Of a DNA stretch of 64,000 nt, positions 18,278 through 26,313 are shown in pieces; the first letter of the stretch is position 1; every line of letters begins with the position of its first letter. Under the pieces are notes generated by a model that was not told the origin of the DNA, did not search any database, and saw only the letters and a list, made by a program, of their open reading frames with translations. Position numbers and translations under genes: made by a program. The stretch is from an uncultured Eubacteriales bacterium (lineage in GTDB: Bacteria > Bacillota > Clostridia > Oscillospirales > Oscillospiraceae). The DNA is taken from NCBI GenBank assembly GCA_949283375.1, contig CASDSM010000005.1:62001-126000 (forward strand). The letters run 5' to 3'.

Positions 18278-18721
18278 TTACGCCTCCTCCACGATCACGG
18301 TGATCTGCGCGCTCACCTCATAGCCCAGCTTGGCGCGGACCGGATAGCTGCCAAACGCCTTGATCGGCTCGGACTGGAGGGCGTTCTTGGGCACGTCGCA
18401 GCCATACTGCTCCTTGAGCGCGGCGGAGATCTCCTTGGTGGTCACGCTGCCGAAGAGCTTGCCGCCCGCGCCCGCCTTGGCCTTCACGCGCACCGGCATC
18501 TCACGCAGGCGGTTCGCCAGAGCGACGGCGGCCTCCCGCTCGCGGGCCTGACGCTCGCGCCGGGCCTTCTCCTGCTGGTTCATCGTGTTGATATTGTCCG
18601 CCGTGGCGGGCACCGCCAGCTTCTTGGGCAGCAGGAAGTTGCGGGCGTAGCCGTCCGAGACCTCCACCATCTGGCCCTTCTTTCCCTGGCCGCGGACATC
18701 CTGTTGTAAGATCACTTTCAT
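18278..18721 (-). CDS. rplI: 50S ribosomal protein L9
   Basis: 147 residues. N-terminal MKVILQQDVRGQGKKGQMVE and YARNFLLPKKLAVPAT are the classic L9 signature, followed by the long connecting helix and a C-terminal 23S-binding domain. GGAAGGAG precedes the start. It lies between gdpP and dnaB as in other Clostridia. Confidence 0.98.
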   Translation of the reverse strand: MKVILQQDVRGQGKKGQMVEVSDGYARNFLLPKKLAVPATADNINTMNQQEKARRERQAREREAAVALANRLREMPVRVKAKAGAGGKLFGSVTTKEISAALKEQYGCDVPKNALQSEPIKAFGSYPVRAKLGYEVSAQITVIVEEA

Positions 18722-18763
18722 ATCCGTTGATACTCCTTCCCCGGCCGCCCGGTACGGGCGGCG

Positions 18764-20749
18764 TCAGCTTTCATAGTCGTAGTATTTGTCGATCGCCCCG
18801 AGCAGACGGTTCAGCGTCTCCCGCAGGGTGGTGTTGGGCACCTGCGCGCCCGCCGCCGCGGCGTTGCCGCCGCCGCCGAGCATCTCCAGAATGAGCTGGA
18901 CATTCACCTCGCCCACGCTCCGGCCGCAGAGAATGACGGTCTCCCCGTCCGGGAAGAGGACGAAGGAGGCGTCCGCCCCCGCCACGTTGAGCAGCTCGTC
19001 CGCCGCCTGGGCGGCGATCACCCGCCCCACCGGCTCGGGCACGGCGGAGACGGCGATGTGCTGGCGCACCATGCGCGCCTCGCGGATGACGTTGTACTTT
19101 GCAATGGTGTCCTTCAGGTTGTTCTGGAAGAGCTTCTTCACCTCGGTGGTGTCCGCCCCGCGGCGGCGCAGGAAGGCCGCCGCCTCAAAGGTCCGCCCGC
19201 CGGTGCGCAGGGTGAAGTTCTTGGTGTCCAGCACGATGCCGGCCAGCAGGGCCTCCGCCTCGCCGCGCAGCAGGTCGGACGGCTCGATGAGGTACTGGAT
19301 CATCTCGGTCACCAGCTCGCTGGCGGAGGAGGCATAGGGCTCGTGGAAGTTGAGCGCCGCGTTGGAGATATAGTCCGCCGCGCGCAGGTGGTGGTCGATC
19401 ACGCCCACCTTGGCCGCCGAGCGCAGCAGGTCACGGGAGATCACCTGGTCCGGCCGGTTGGTATCCACCACGATGAGGAGGCTGCGGTTGTCCAGCCGGA
19501 GCATCGCCTCCTCCGGGCTGAGGAAGGCGTGCTCATACTCCGGCAGCTTGCGGATGCGGTCCGCCATCACCTTGCCGGGATAGAAGCCCGCCTCCTCCAC
19601 GATAAAGACGGGCACGCCCTTGTGCCGGACGATGGAGCTCACGCCGATGGAGGCGCCGGTGGCGTCCAGGTCGGCGAAGCGGTGACCCATCACCAGCACG
19701 TTGGAGGCGGAGTGGATCAGCTCGTTGAGGGCGTTGGACATGACGCGGCTCTTGACCTTGGTGTGCCGCTCGGTCTCCTTGGCGCGGCCGCCGTAGAACT
19801 CGAAGTTGAAGCGGTTCTTGATCACCGCCTGGTCGCCGCCGCGGGAGAGGGCCATCTCGATGGCGAGGCTGGCGTACTCCATCATCTCGCCAAAGCCGGT
19901 GTCCATGCCGATGCCGATGGAGAGAGTGGCGCTCACCCCGTTCGGGCTGACCACCTTGTGCACCGCGTCGAGCAGGGAGAATTTGTTGTTCTGGAACTGG
20001 GTGAGATACTGCTCCTCCAGGACGCAGAGATAGCGGTCGCGGTCAAAGCGGCACAAGAGGCCGCCGGAGGGCTGGAGCCAGGCGGTGATCTCATCCTCCA
20101 CCGACGAGCGCAGGGTGCTGCGCGCCTTGTCGTTTGTGCTGCGGATGAGGTCCTCATAGTTGTCGATCAGCAGGATGGCAACCACCGGCCGGGAGGCAAA
20201 GTAGCGCTCGCGCACGCGGGCGAGGCTGGTGATGTCCATCCAGTAGGTGGTGGCCAGCAGGGTCTCCGACTTCGCCCCAGCGTGGGCGACGTGGCCGAAG
20301 ACGATATAGCTGTGGCCGTTGAGCTGGTACTCGGTGGGGCACTCCGTCCGCCCATCGAGCAGCCACTTGGTGGAGAAGCCGGGCACCGCCGCGTCGATCT
20401 TGGTGTCAAACAGGTGCTCGCGGTCGCCGGTGATCTGGAGGAAGCGGTCGTTGGACCAGATCACGTCCCCGGTATCCGGATGGAAGATCACCATCGGGAA
20501 GGGGGAGTTGAGCATGGTGTCCTTGCTGGCGGTGTCGATATTGCTCGTCACGCTGGCGATATACTGGGCCGTCTGGCGCTTGCGGCGCTGGCGGGTGATC
20601 AAATAGTAGGCAAACAGAAGGCCCACCACTGCGAGCTCTGCCACCCCCACCTTCCAGTTCATCGCAAAGCTGGCGGCGGCAAAGAGCAGCAGGCAGACAA
20701 AATAGTGCTTCACGCGCGGCTCGAACGTCAGGTCACGCTTCTGCCTCAA
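18764..20749 (-). CDS. gdpP: Cyclic-di-AMP phosphodiesterase GdpP
   Basis: 661 residues with a TTG start at 20749; GGGAGGTG is 7 bases upstream and no other start fits. Two TM helices (about 14-50), a PAS-like region (about 80-165) and a degenerate GGDEF domain (about 185-300, without a GGDEF motif) precede the DHH phosphoesterase. That domain has GHRFADLDATGASIG, VVDTNRPDQ and VIDHHLRAADY, and is followed by a DHHA1 domain with a Gly/Ala-rich GGGGNAAAAG stretch. It hydrolyses c-di-AMP to pApA at the membrane. All expected DHH acidic/His residues are seen. Confidence 0.97.
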   Translation of the reverse strand: MRQKRDLTFEPRVKHYFVCLLLFAAASFAMNWKVGVAELAVVGLLFAYYLITRQRRKRQTAQYIASVTSNIDTASKDTMLNSPFPMVIFHPDTGDVIWSNDRFLQITGDREHLFDTKIDAAVPGFSTKWLLDGRTECPTEYQLNGHSYIVFGHVAHAGAKSETLLATTYWMDITSLARVRERYFASRPVVAILLIDNYEDLIRSTNDKARSTLRSSVEDEITAWLQPSGGLLCRFDRDRYLCVLEEQYLTQFQNNKFSLLDAVHKVVSPNGVSATLSIGIGMDTGFGEMMEYASLAIEMALSRGGDQAVIKNRFNFEFYGGRAKETERHTKVKSRVMSNALNELIHSASNVLVMGHRFADLDATGASIGVSSIVRHKGVPVFIVEEAGFYPGKVMADRIRKLPEYEHAFLSPEEAMLRLDNRSLLIVVDTNRPDQVISRDLLRSAAKVGVIDHHLRAADYISNAALNFHEPYASSASELVTEMIQYLIEPSDLLRGEAEALLAGIVLDTKNFTLRTGGRTFEAAAFLRRRGADTTEVKKLFQNNLKDTIAKYNVIREARMVRQHIAVSAVPEPVGRVIAAQAADELLNVAGADASFVLFPDGETVILCGRSVGEVNVQLILEMLGGGGNAAAAGAQVPNTTLRETLNRLLGAIDKYYDYES

Positions 20750-20804
20750 CGGTGATCACCTCCCGATCCGGGCGCATATCCGCCCCATTTTGTAGGATGC
20801 ACAA

Positions 20805-20833
20805 ATTATGGCACAATCTTCCCCAAAAAGCAA
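20805..20833 (-). promoter_or_regulatory. Candidate gdpP promoter
   Basis: Minus strand: TTGCTT (20833-20828), 17-base spacer, CATAAT (20810-20805), about 55 bases before the gdpP TTG start. Confidence 0.5.
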
Positions 20834-20862
20834 GCGTAAACCACTGCGGGCGGCATTTTCCC

Positions 20863-20891
20863 TTGCCTCACCGGCGCTTCTGGGGTAAAAT
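20863..20891 (+). promoter_or_regulatory. nadE promoter
   Basis: TTGCCT, 17-base spacer, TAAAAT, about 60 bases before the nadE start and divergent from gdpP. Confidence 0.7.
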
Positions 20892-20950
20892 AGCGGTGAT
20901 ACCACAGAGATTTCCGGCTCCGGGCCGGAGAAGAGAGGAATGTGATCGCT

Positions 20951-22891
20951 ATGACAGACGGCTTTCTCACCGTAGCCGCCGGCACGCCGGAGATCCGCGT
21001 GGCCGACTGCGCGCACAACGCCGGCGAGATCATCCGCCTCATGCGCGAGGCTGCGGCGGCGGGCGTGAAGGTGCTCTGCCTGCCGGAGCTGTGCATCACC
21101 GGCTACACCTGCGGCGACCTGTTTTTGCAGTCCGCCCTGCTTGACGGGGCAGAGGAGGCGCTCGGGCGCATCCTGCGCGAGACGGAGGACCTGGAGCTGG
21201 TCTGCGCCGTCGGACTGCCCTACCGGCACAGCGGCAAGCTCTACAACTGCGCCGCCGTCCTCCAGTCCGGGCGCATCCTCGGGCTGGTGCCCAAGATCAA
21301 CGTGCCCAACTACACCGAGTTCTACGAGGCGCGGTGGTTCACCTCCGGCCGGGCGCTGGGGGAGGCGGATTTCTGCGTGCCGCTCTGCGGCCAGCAGCCG
21401 GAGTTCTCCACCGGGCTGGTGTTCCGGTGCGAAGATCTCCCCGGGCTGGTCCTCGGCGTGGAGATCTGCGAGGACCTCTGGGTGCCGGACACCCCCTCCA
21501 CCCATCTGGCCCAGGGGGGCGCGACCGTCATTCTGAACCTCTCGGCAAGCGACGAGGTGGTGTGCAAGGACAGCTACCGGCGCAATCTGGTCTCCTGCAC
21601 CTCCGGGCGGCTGGTCTGCGGCTATGTCTACGCCGACGCGGGGCAGGGGGAGTCCTCCACCGACCTGATCTACGGCGGGCACTCGCTGATCGCGGAAAAC
21701 GGCACCCTGCTGGCCGAGCGCCGCTTTGCCACCGGGCTGACCGTCGCCCAGCTTGACCTGGAAAAGCTCGCCCACGAGCGGCAGCGGATGAGTACCTTCC
21801 CCGCCGGGGCGGAGGGCATCTATCCCGAGTATTTCACCCTCACCCGGACGGTCGAGCCGCTCCGGCGGGCGTTGGCCCCCAACCCCTTCGTCCCCGCCGA
21901 CCACAACGACCGGGCCGCCCGCTGTCAGGAGATCCTCACCCTCGCCGCCCTCGGCCTGCGGAAACGGCTGGAGCACACCCGGGCGCGGACTGCCGTCATC
22001 GGTCTCTCCGGCGGGCTGGACTCCACCCTCGCCCTGCTCATCACCCGCATCGCGATGTGCGACCTGCTCGGCCGCCCCGCCTCCGATATCCTCGCCGTCA
22101 CCATGCCCTGCTTCGGCACGACCGCGCGGACCAAGTCCAACGCCGTCCTGCTGGCCGAGGAGCTGGGCGCCTCGCTGCGCACGGTGGACATCGGAGAGGC
22201 GGTGCGCGTCCACTTCCGCGACATCGGCCAGTCGATGGACGACCTCTCCGTCACCTTCGAGAACGGTCAGGCGCGCGAGCGCACCCAGGTACTGATGGAC
22301 CTCGCCAACAAGTCCGGCGGCCTGGTGATCGGCACCGGCGACCTGAGCGAGCTGGCCCTCGGCTGGGCCACCTACAACGGCGACCACATGAGCATGTACG
22401 CCGTGAACGCCTCCATTCCCAAGACGCTGGTGCGCCATCTGGTGGCCTATGTCCGCGACGAGCGCCGAGCGGCGGGGCAGGGGCGGCTGGCGGACGTGCT
22501 GGAGGACATCCTCAACACCCCCGTCTCCCCCGAGCTGCTGCCCGCCGTGGACGGGGAGATCAGCCAGAAGACGGAGGACCTGGTGGGGCCCTACGAGCTG
22601 CACGACTTTTTCCTCTACTACGCCGTCCGCTGGGGCTTCCGCCCGCGCAAGGTGCTCCGCCTGGCCGAGCACGCCTTCCAGGGCCGCTACGAGCGGGCCT
22701 ACCTCCTGCACTGGCTGGAGAACTTCTACCGCCGCTTCTTCGCCCAGCAGTTCAAGCGCTCCTGCCTGCCGGACGGGCCGAAGGTGGGCACCGTCACCCT
22801 CTCCCCCCGCGGGGACTGGCGGATGCCGAGCGATGCCTGCGCCGCGCTCTGGATGGACGAGGTGCGCGCCCTGCGGGAGGAGCCAGCCTAA
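20951..22891 (+). CDS. nadE: Glutamine-dependent NAD+ synthetase
   Basis: 646 residues from the ATG at 20951 (GAGAGGAA about 11 bases upstream; a GTG at 20942 is too close to it). The N-terminal nitrilase-type glutaminase has Glu in LCLPELCITGYTCGD, Lys in GLVPKINVPNY and Cys in LGVEICEDLWVP. The C-terminal synthetase has the PP-loop VIGLSGGLDSTLALL and the NADS motif GTGDLSELALGWATYNGDH. It makes NAD+ from deamido-NAD+ with ammonia channelled from glutamine. Single-gene unit with its own promoter and terminator. Confidence 0.97.
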   Translation: MTDGFLTVAAGTPEIRVADCAHNAGEIIRLMREAAAAGVKVLCLPELCITGYTCGDLFLQSALLDGAEEALGRILRETEDLELVCAVGLPYRHSGKLYNCAAVLQSGRILGLVPKINVPNYTEFYEARWFTSGRALGEADFCVPLCGQQPEFSTGLVFRCEDLPGLVLGVEICEDLWVPDTPSTHLAQGGATVILNLSASDEVVCKDSYRRNLVSCTSGRLVCGYVYADAGQGESSTDLIYGGHSLIAENGTLLAERRFATGLTVAQLDLEKLAHERQRMSTFPAGAEGIYPEYFTLTRTVEPLRRALAPNPFVPADHNDRAARCQEILTLAALGLRKRLEHTRARTAVIGLSGGLDSTLALLITRIAMCDLLGRPASDILAVTMPCFGTTARTKSNAVLLAEELGASLRTVDIGEAVRVHFRDIGQSMDDLSVTFENGQARERTQVLMDLANKSGGLVIGTGDLSELALGWATYNGDHMSMYAVNASIPKTLVRHLVAYVRDERRAAGQGRLADVLEDILNTPVSPELLPAVDGEISQKTEDLVGPYELHDFFLYYAVRWGFRPRKVLRLAEHAFQGRYERAYLLHWLENFYRRFFAQQFKRSCLPDGPKVGTVTLSPRGDWRMPSDACAALWMDEVRALREEPA

Positions 22892-22912
22892 TCTATCCCG
22901 TCCTCTTGATTG

Positions 22913-22948
22913 CCGGCCGTGCGATCGTGCGCGGCCGGTTCTCTTTTG
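22913..22948 (+). terminator. nadE terminator
   Basis: 7-bp GC stem CCGGCCG/CGGCCGG with a 12-base loop (22913-22938), followed by TTCTCTTTTG. Confidence 0.75.
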
Positions 22949-22997
22949 TCCTCATTTCACCATTTGATGATTTTATGGAATTTTTCTCTTTTTGCAC

Positions 22998-23026
22998 TTG
23001 ACGATATCTCCATACGGTGATATCAT
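22998..23026 (+). promoter_or_regulatory. Orphan promoter with 22-bp dyad (candidate operator)
   Basis: TTGACG, 17 bases, TATCAT reads as a sigma-A promoter. Bases 23003-23024 form a 22-bp dyad with the pattern GATATCnCCnTAnGGnGATATC, overlapping the -35 edge, the spacer and the -10 edge. No gene starts downstream on this strand before the oppositely oriented tRNA genes. It may be the leftover control region of a lost gene or drive a small RNA. Confidence 0.5.
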
Positions 23027-23063
23027 ATCGTCAGTCAATCGAACGAGCGTTCTATTTCTAGGG

Positions 23064-23099
23064 CAAAAAGAATTGACTGCCGGTTTCGACAGTCAATTC
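23064..23099 (-). terminator. Terminator of the tRNA operon
   Basis: Minus strand: 10-bp stem GAATTGACTG/CAGTCAATTC with a 10-base loop (23099-23070), then CTTTTTG. It lies 4 bases after the tRNA-Tyr gene. Confidence 0.9.
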
Positions 23100-23102
23100 C
23101 GA

Positions 23103-23185
23103 TGGAGGAGAATGGATTCGAACCATTGTAGGCGCAAGCCAACAGATTTACAGTCTGCCCCCTTTAGCCACTTGGGTACTCCTCC
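23103..23185 (-). tRNA. tRNA-Tyr (anticodon GTA)
   Basis: 83-nt class II tRNA. The 7-bp acceptor GGAGGAG/CTCCTCC carries discriminator A, the anticodon stem-loop reads CAGACTGTAAATCTG, a long variable arm is present, and the T-loop is GGTTCGAATCC. CCA is not encoded. Confidence 0.95.
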
Positions 23186-23216
23186 GTATGCACTTGGCTG
23201 ACCGTGCCCCCAGGAA

Positions 23217-23289
23217 AGCTGGTGGACGGACTCGAACCCCCGACCTGCTGATTACAAATCAGCTGCTCTACCGACTGAGCTACACCAGC
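23217..23289 (-). tRNA. tRNA-Thr (anticodon TGT)
   Basis: 73-nt tRNA. Acceptor GCTGGTG/CACCAGC, D-arm AGCTCAGTCGGTAGAGC, anticodon loop TTTGTAA, T-loop GGTTCGAGTCC. First gene of the two-tRNA transcript, 31 bases before tRNA-Tyr; CCA is not encoded. Confidence 0.95.
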
Positions 23290-23318
23290 AAGTCCGGCGC
23301 TTGAATTCAGCGACACTA

Positions 23319-23347
23319 ATCTTATCAGACGCAAACCGTTTTGTCAA
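23319..23347 (-). promoter_or_regulatory. tRNA-Thr/tRNA-Tyr promoter
   Basis: Minus strand: TTGACA (23347-23342), 17-base spacer, TAAGAT (23324-23319), 29 bases before the mature tRNA-Thr 5' end. Confidence 0.9.
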
Positions 23348-23416
23348 GGGTTCCCGGCGAAATTTTTTGCACTCTCTTTTCCCGTCCAAAACACCCGACA
23401 GAGGAGGAATGATATC

Positions 23417-23746
23417 ATGTCAAAAGCAACCTACCGCAGGGGCAAAACCTACGCCCGCCGCGCCGGACGGCTCATCCGGCTGGCCGCCCGCCCGGAGCTG
23501 GACCGGACGCTGGACGGCTACGAGCGCGCCCTGATCGAGGAGCTGCGCGCACTCATCACGGCGCGCGAGCTGGAATGCCTGCACGCCTACTACGTCGCCG
23601 GTCTGGGGCTGGCGGATGTGGGCGCAAGGCTGGAGATCAACCCGTCCACCGTCTCGCGCAACATCCGCCGTGGCGAGCGCAAGCTCGACCACCTCATCCG
23701 CCTGGCCGGGCGCATCAGCCCCATCCGCCCGGCGCAGACGGCGTAG
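23417..23746 (+). CDS. Small sigma-70 region 4-like HTH protein
   Basis: 109 residues behind a strong GAGGAGGAA site. The N-terminal third is strongly basic (R-R-G-K-T-Y-A-R-R-A-G-R). The C-terminal half has LTARELECLHAYYV-type helix content, then an HTH of region-4 type, GLADVGARLEINPSTVSRNI, ending in RRGERKLDHL. There is no region 2, so it is not a full sigma factor. It is more likely a DNA-binding regulator of the phage/ICE-type sigma-like family common in Clostridia. It has its own terminator; target unknown. Confidence 0.75.
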   Translation: MSKATYRRGKTYARRAGRLIRLAARPELDRTLDGYERALIEELRALITARELECLHAYYVAGLGLADVGARLEINPSTVSRNIRRGERKLDHLIRLAGRISPIRPAQTA

Positions 23747-23755
23747 CGGCAGGCA

Positions 23756-23793
23756 GACGGCTTGCAGCCACACACTGCAAGCCGTCTCTTTGC
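23756..23793 (+). terminator. Terminator after the sigma-like gene
   Basis: Perfect 12-bp stem GACGGCTTGCAG/CTGCAAGCCGTC, 7-base loop, then TCTTTG; it also faces the end of queT on the other strand. Confidence 0.85.
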
Positions 23794-23815
23794 ATCTTGT
23801 ATCGTGATAAACTGC

Positions 23816-24364
23816 TCAGGCCCGGCGGGGGATCCGGCCCTGCCACTGGAGCAGTTCCAGCCGTCCGGCGGGGATCAGGCGCTGGAGGGCGGGGATCTTG
23901 CCGAGGGCGTAGAGGAGCAGCATGCCCAGCACATAGCAGGCCGCGAGCTCTCCGATGCCGATGGTAAGTCCGTTCCACAGCCAGGCGGCAAAAAAGCCGG
24001 GGCCGAGGCCGGTCTCAAACCAGGCGATCTCCGCGCCGATGATGACCATATTGCAGATCACCGGGGGCAGCGGGGCCAGCCAGGGGTTTTTCAGTTTCGA
24101 AGTCCAGACCGCGGCCAGCAGAGTGGCCAGCGAGCCGAAGACCACATCCAGAATGCCGAAGGTGGAGGCGATGTTTGCGATCGCACAGCCCAGGAACAGG
24201 CCGGGAATCGCCCCCGGGAAGAGGAAGGGCAGGACGGTGAGCGCCTCGGAAAAGCGCAGCTGCACCGCGCTGTAGGACAGCATCGGCAGGGACAGGGTGA
24301 GCACGGCATACAGCGCGGCGATCATCGCGCCGATGCAGAGCTGGTAGATGGCGTTGCGTCTCAT
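23816..24364 (-). CDS. queT: QueT family transporter (ECF S-component, queuosine precursor)
   Basis: 182 residues from the ATG at 24364, with GGAGG 9 bases upstream; a longer frame starts inside the leader. There are five to six TM segments, with the family's AMIAALYAVLTLSL opening, LRFSEALTVLPFLFPGAIPGLFLGC and the IANIASTFGILDVVFGSLATLLAA block. Family knowledge: QueT binds preQ0/preQ1-type precursors and works with a shared ECF module. Its mRNA leader is long and structured, as expected for a queuosine-responsive gene. Confidence 0.88.
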   Translation of the reverse strand: MRRNAIYQLCIGAMIAALYAVLTLSLPMLSYSAVQLRFSEALTVLPFLFPGAIPGLFLGCAIANIASTFGILDVVFGSLATLLAAVWTSKLKNPWLAPLPPVICNMVIIGAEIAWFETGLGPGFFAAWLWNGLTIGIGELAACYVLGMLLLYALGKIPALQRLIPAGRLELLQWQGRIPRRA

Positions 24365-24482
24365 GTGATGATACCTCCATTTTATCTTTAGAGTACGGGG
24401 CAACGAAACCCGCACAGCGCCGCGGGCTTACCGGGCCGGCGGCGGTTGGACCGGGTGTGGAGAACCGGTCAGGAGGTATCAT
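24365..24482 (-). promoter_or_regulatory. Structured queT leader, candidate preQ1-type riboswitch
   Basis: On the minus strand the leader contains a hairpin GACCGG/CCGGTC, a GC-rich middle, a hairpin AAGCCCGC/GCGGGTTT and the ribosome site GGAGGTATCAT. An exact 11-base complement, ATGATACCTCC, lies at its 5' edge (24482-24472). That segment overlaps a possible -10 box, so it may not be transcribed. PreQ1-III riboswitches are known upstream of queT in Ruminococcaceae (established knowledge); I could not confirm the consensus here. Confidence 0.45.
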
Positions 24483-24507
24483 AACACAGGGAGGCGGGCG
24501 CTGGCAA
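24478..24507 (-). promoter_or_regulatory. Possible queT promoter
   Basis: Minus strand: TTGCCA (24507-24502), 18-base spacer, TATGAT (24483-24478). Confidence 0.5.
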
Positions 24508-24531
24508 GCCCTTTGCCCACGCCCCGCCCGG

Positions 24532-25023
24532 TCAGCAGAGGAGCCAGTAGCACAGCCCGGCGGCGACGCCCATCACCGCCCCGGCGATCACGTCCCGGGG
24601 GAAGTGGACTCCGCCCACCACCCGGCAGGCGGCGAGCAGACCGCCCAGCAGGAGAAAGAGGACGCCCGCCGGAAGCCAGAGCCAGAGGAAGGTCATCGCG
24701 ATGACAAACATGGAAAAGACATGGCGGCTCGGGAAGCTGTGGCCACGGGTGTTCTTGTGAATCAGCGGGTCGATCTCCAGCACCTCATAGGGCCGTGGGG
24801 CATTGTAGCGCGACCGGAAGACGGACACGAGCAGGAAGCTCACCGCCGGGACCAGCAGCGCCGGTATCCCCCGCCCGTCCCGCCGGAGCAGCAGGACCAA
24901 CAGGGCGACGGGGTAGGCGGCGTAGCACAGGCCGGTCGCCGCACGGTTGAAGAGGTTCAGGGCGCGTGCCACCCTCTTCCCGCGAAAGGGGGCGGACCAG
25001 CGCTCATATTGTTCTCTGGTCAT
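24532..25023 (-). CDS. PAP2-family membrane phosphatase
   Basis: 163 residues with about four to five TM helices. All three phosphatase motifs are visible: R-Y-N-A-P-R-P, HSFPSRHVF, and CRVVGGVHFPRDVIAG with its catalytic His. Such enzymes remove phosphate from lipid phosphates, for example undecaprenyl pyrophosphate or phosphatidylglycerophosphate. It is the last gene of the HD-ttcA-thiI-cinA-PAP2 run, 9 bases after cinA. Exact substrate unknown. Confidence 0.9.
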   Translation of the reverse strand: MTREQYERWSAPFRGKRVARALNLFNRAATGLCYAAYPVALLVLLLRRDGRGIPALLVPAVSFLLVSVFRSRYNAPRPYEVLEIDPLIHKNTRGHSFPSRHVFSMFVIAMTFLWLWLPAGVLFLLLGGLLAACRVVGGVHFPRDVIAGAVMGVAAGLCYWLLC

Positions 25024-25032
25024 ACACCGCCC

Positions 25033-26292
25033 TCAGCCCAGCACCGGAAGGCCGGTCAGGCGGCGGCGCAGCAGGTCAAAGGCGGTGTGCACCGCGCTGG
25101 TGCGCACCCGCTCGCGCGACTGGCCGAGGTGGGCCTCCTTCACCCAGACCTGCTGTCCGTCGGCGAGGGCGAGGTAGACTAGGCCCACGGGGTTGCCCCG
25201 GTCGTCCGGGTCGGGGCCGGCCACGCCGGTGATGGAGAGGGCGAAGTCGCTCCCCAGCACCCGCCGCGCGCCCTCCGCCAGGGCGCGGGCGGTCTCGGCG
25301 GAGACCGCGCCGTACCGCTCCAGGACCTCCTCCGGCACGCCGAGCAGGTCCCGCTTCACGTCGGTCGCGTAGCAGACGACGCCCCCGCGAAAGATCTCCG
25401 ACGCCCCGGCGAGATCGGTCATCCGCTTGGCGGCGAGGCCGCCGGTGCAGCTCTCCGCCGTGGCGAGGGTCTTGCCCTGCGCCCGGAGCAGCTGGGAGAC
25501 CCGCTCCTCCAGGCTGGAGACGTCCACGCCGTAGACCAGGTCGCCGAACTGCTCACGCAGCCCGGCCTCCACCGGGTCGAGCATCGCCTGGGCCTCCGCC
25601 TCGGTGGCCGCCTTGGCGGTGATGCGCAGCTCGCACTCCCCCTCCTTGGCGTAGGGGGCGAGGGTGGGGTTGGTCATGGCGAGCATCTGGTCCCGGAGCT
25701 GGGCCTCCATCGCCGACTCCCCGATGCCGAAGAGCTTGAGGGTGCGCGAGGCGATCACCCCGTCCGCCATCTCGCGGAGGTAGGGGACCACGCGGTATTG
25801 CAGCATCGCCCGGCACTCGCGCGGCGGGCCGGGGAGCATGATCACCCGCACCCCCTCCGCCTCAAAGGCGCAGCCGGGGGCGGTGCCCCAGTCGTTGTCC
25901 AGCACGGTGCACCCCTCGGGGAGCATGGCCTGCTGGAGGTTGTTTTCCGTCATCTGCCGGTGGGGCAGGCGCTCGGCAAAGTAGGCGCGGATGCGCTCCG
26001 CGCTCCGCTCGTCAAAGACCAGCCGTTTGCCGAAGGACGCGGCGAGCACCTGCTTGGTGAGGTCGTCGCAGGTGGGGCCGAGGCCGCCGGTGGTGATGAT
26101 GATATCCGCGCGCCCCTTGGCCACCTCCACGGCGGCGCGCACCCGCGCGGGGTTGTCCCCCACGACGGTGTGGTAGTAGACATTGATGCCGAGGCCGGAG
26201 AGGGTCTGGGAGATCATCTGCGCGTCGGTGTTGCAGATGTTGCCCAGCAGCAGCTCGGTGCCCACGGCGATCAGCTCGGCGGTATGGGTCAT
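25033..26292 (-). CDS. cinA: CinA family protein (nicotinamide-nucleotide amidase / ADP-ribose pyrophosphatase domains)
   Basis: 419 residues. The N-terminal MoaB/MogA-like COG1058 domain (VGTELLLGNICNTDA, TTGGLGPTCDDLTK) is followed by the C-terminal amidase domain (TAESCTGGLAAKRMTD, YGAVSAETARALAEG, SITGVAGPDPDDRGNPVG). Known CinA proteins recycle NMN and hydrolyse ADP-ribose; the link to competence varies. Gap to thiI is 21 bases. Confidence 0.96.
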   Translation of the reverse strand: MTHTAELIAVGTELLLGNICNTDAQMISQTLSGLGINVYYHTVVGDNPARVRAAVEVAKGRADIIITTGGLGPTCDDLTKQVLAASFGKRLVFDERSAERIRAYFAERLPHRQMTENNLQQAMLPEGCTVLDNDWGTAPGCAFEAEGVRVIMLPGPPRECRAMLQYRVVPYLREMADGVIASRTLKLFGIGESAMEAQLRDQMLAMTNPTLAPYAKEGECELRITAKAATEAEAQAMLDPVEAGLREQFGDLVYGVDVSSLEERVSQLLRAQGKTLATAESCTGGLAAKRMTDLAGASEIFRGGVVCYATDVKRDLLGVPEEVLERYGAVSAETARALAEGARRVLGSDFALSITGVAGPDPDDRGNPVGLVYLALADGQQVWVKEAHLGQSRERVRTSAVHTAFDLLRRRLTGLPVLG

Positions 26293-26313
26293 GCTCTGCG
26301 CTCCTTTCGCCCG

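Noticed and set aside
22992-23201. Short + strand frame from a TTG, running through the orphan promoter into tRNA-Tyr
   Set aside because: No ribosome site; it crosses a terminator hairpin and a tRNA gene in antisense.
24420-24475. PreQ1-I riboswitch in the queT leader
   Set aside because: Loop 1 is only partly similar, and the obligatory A-rich 3' tail that forms the pseudoknot is missing.
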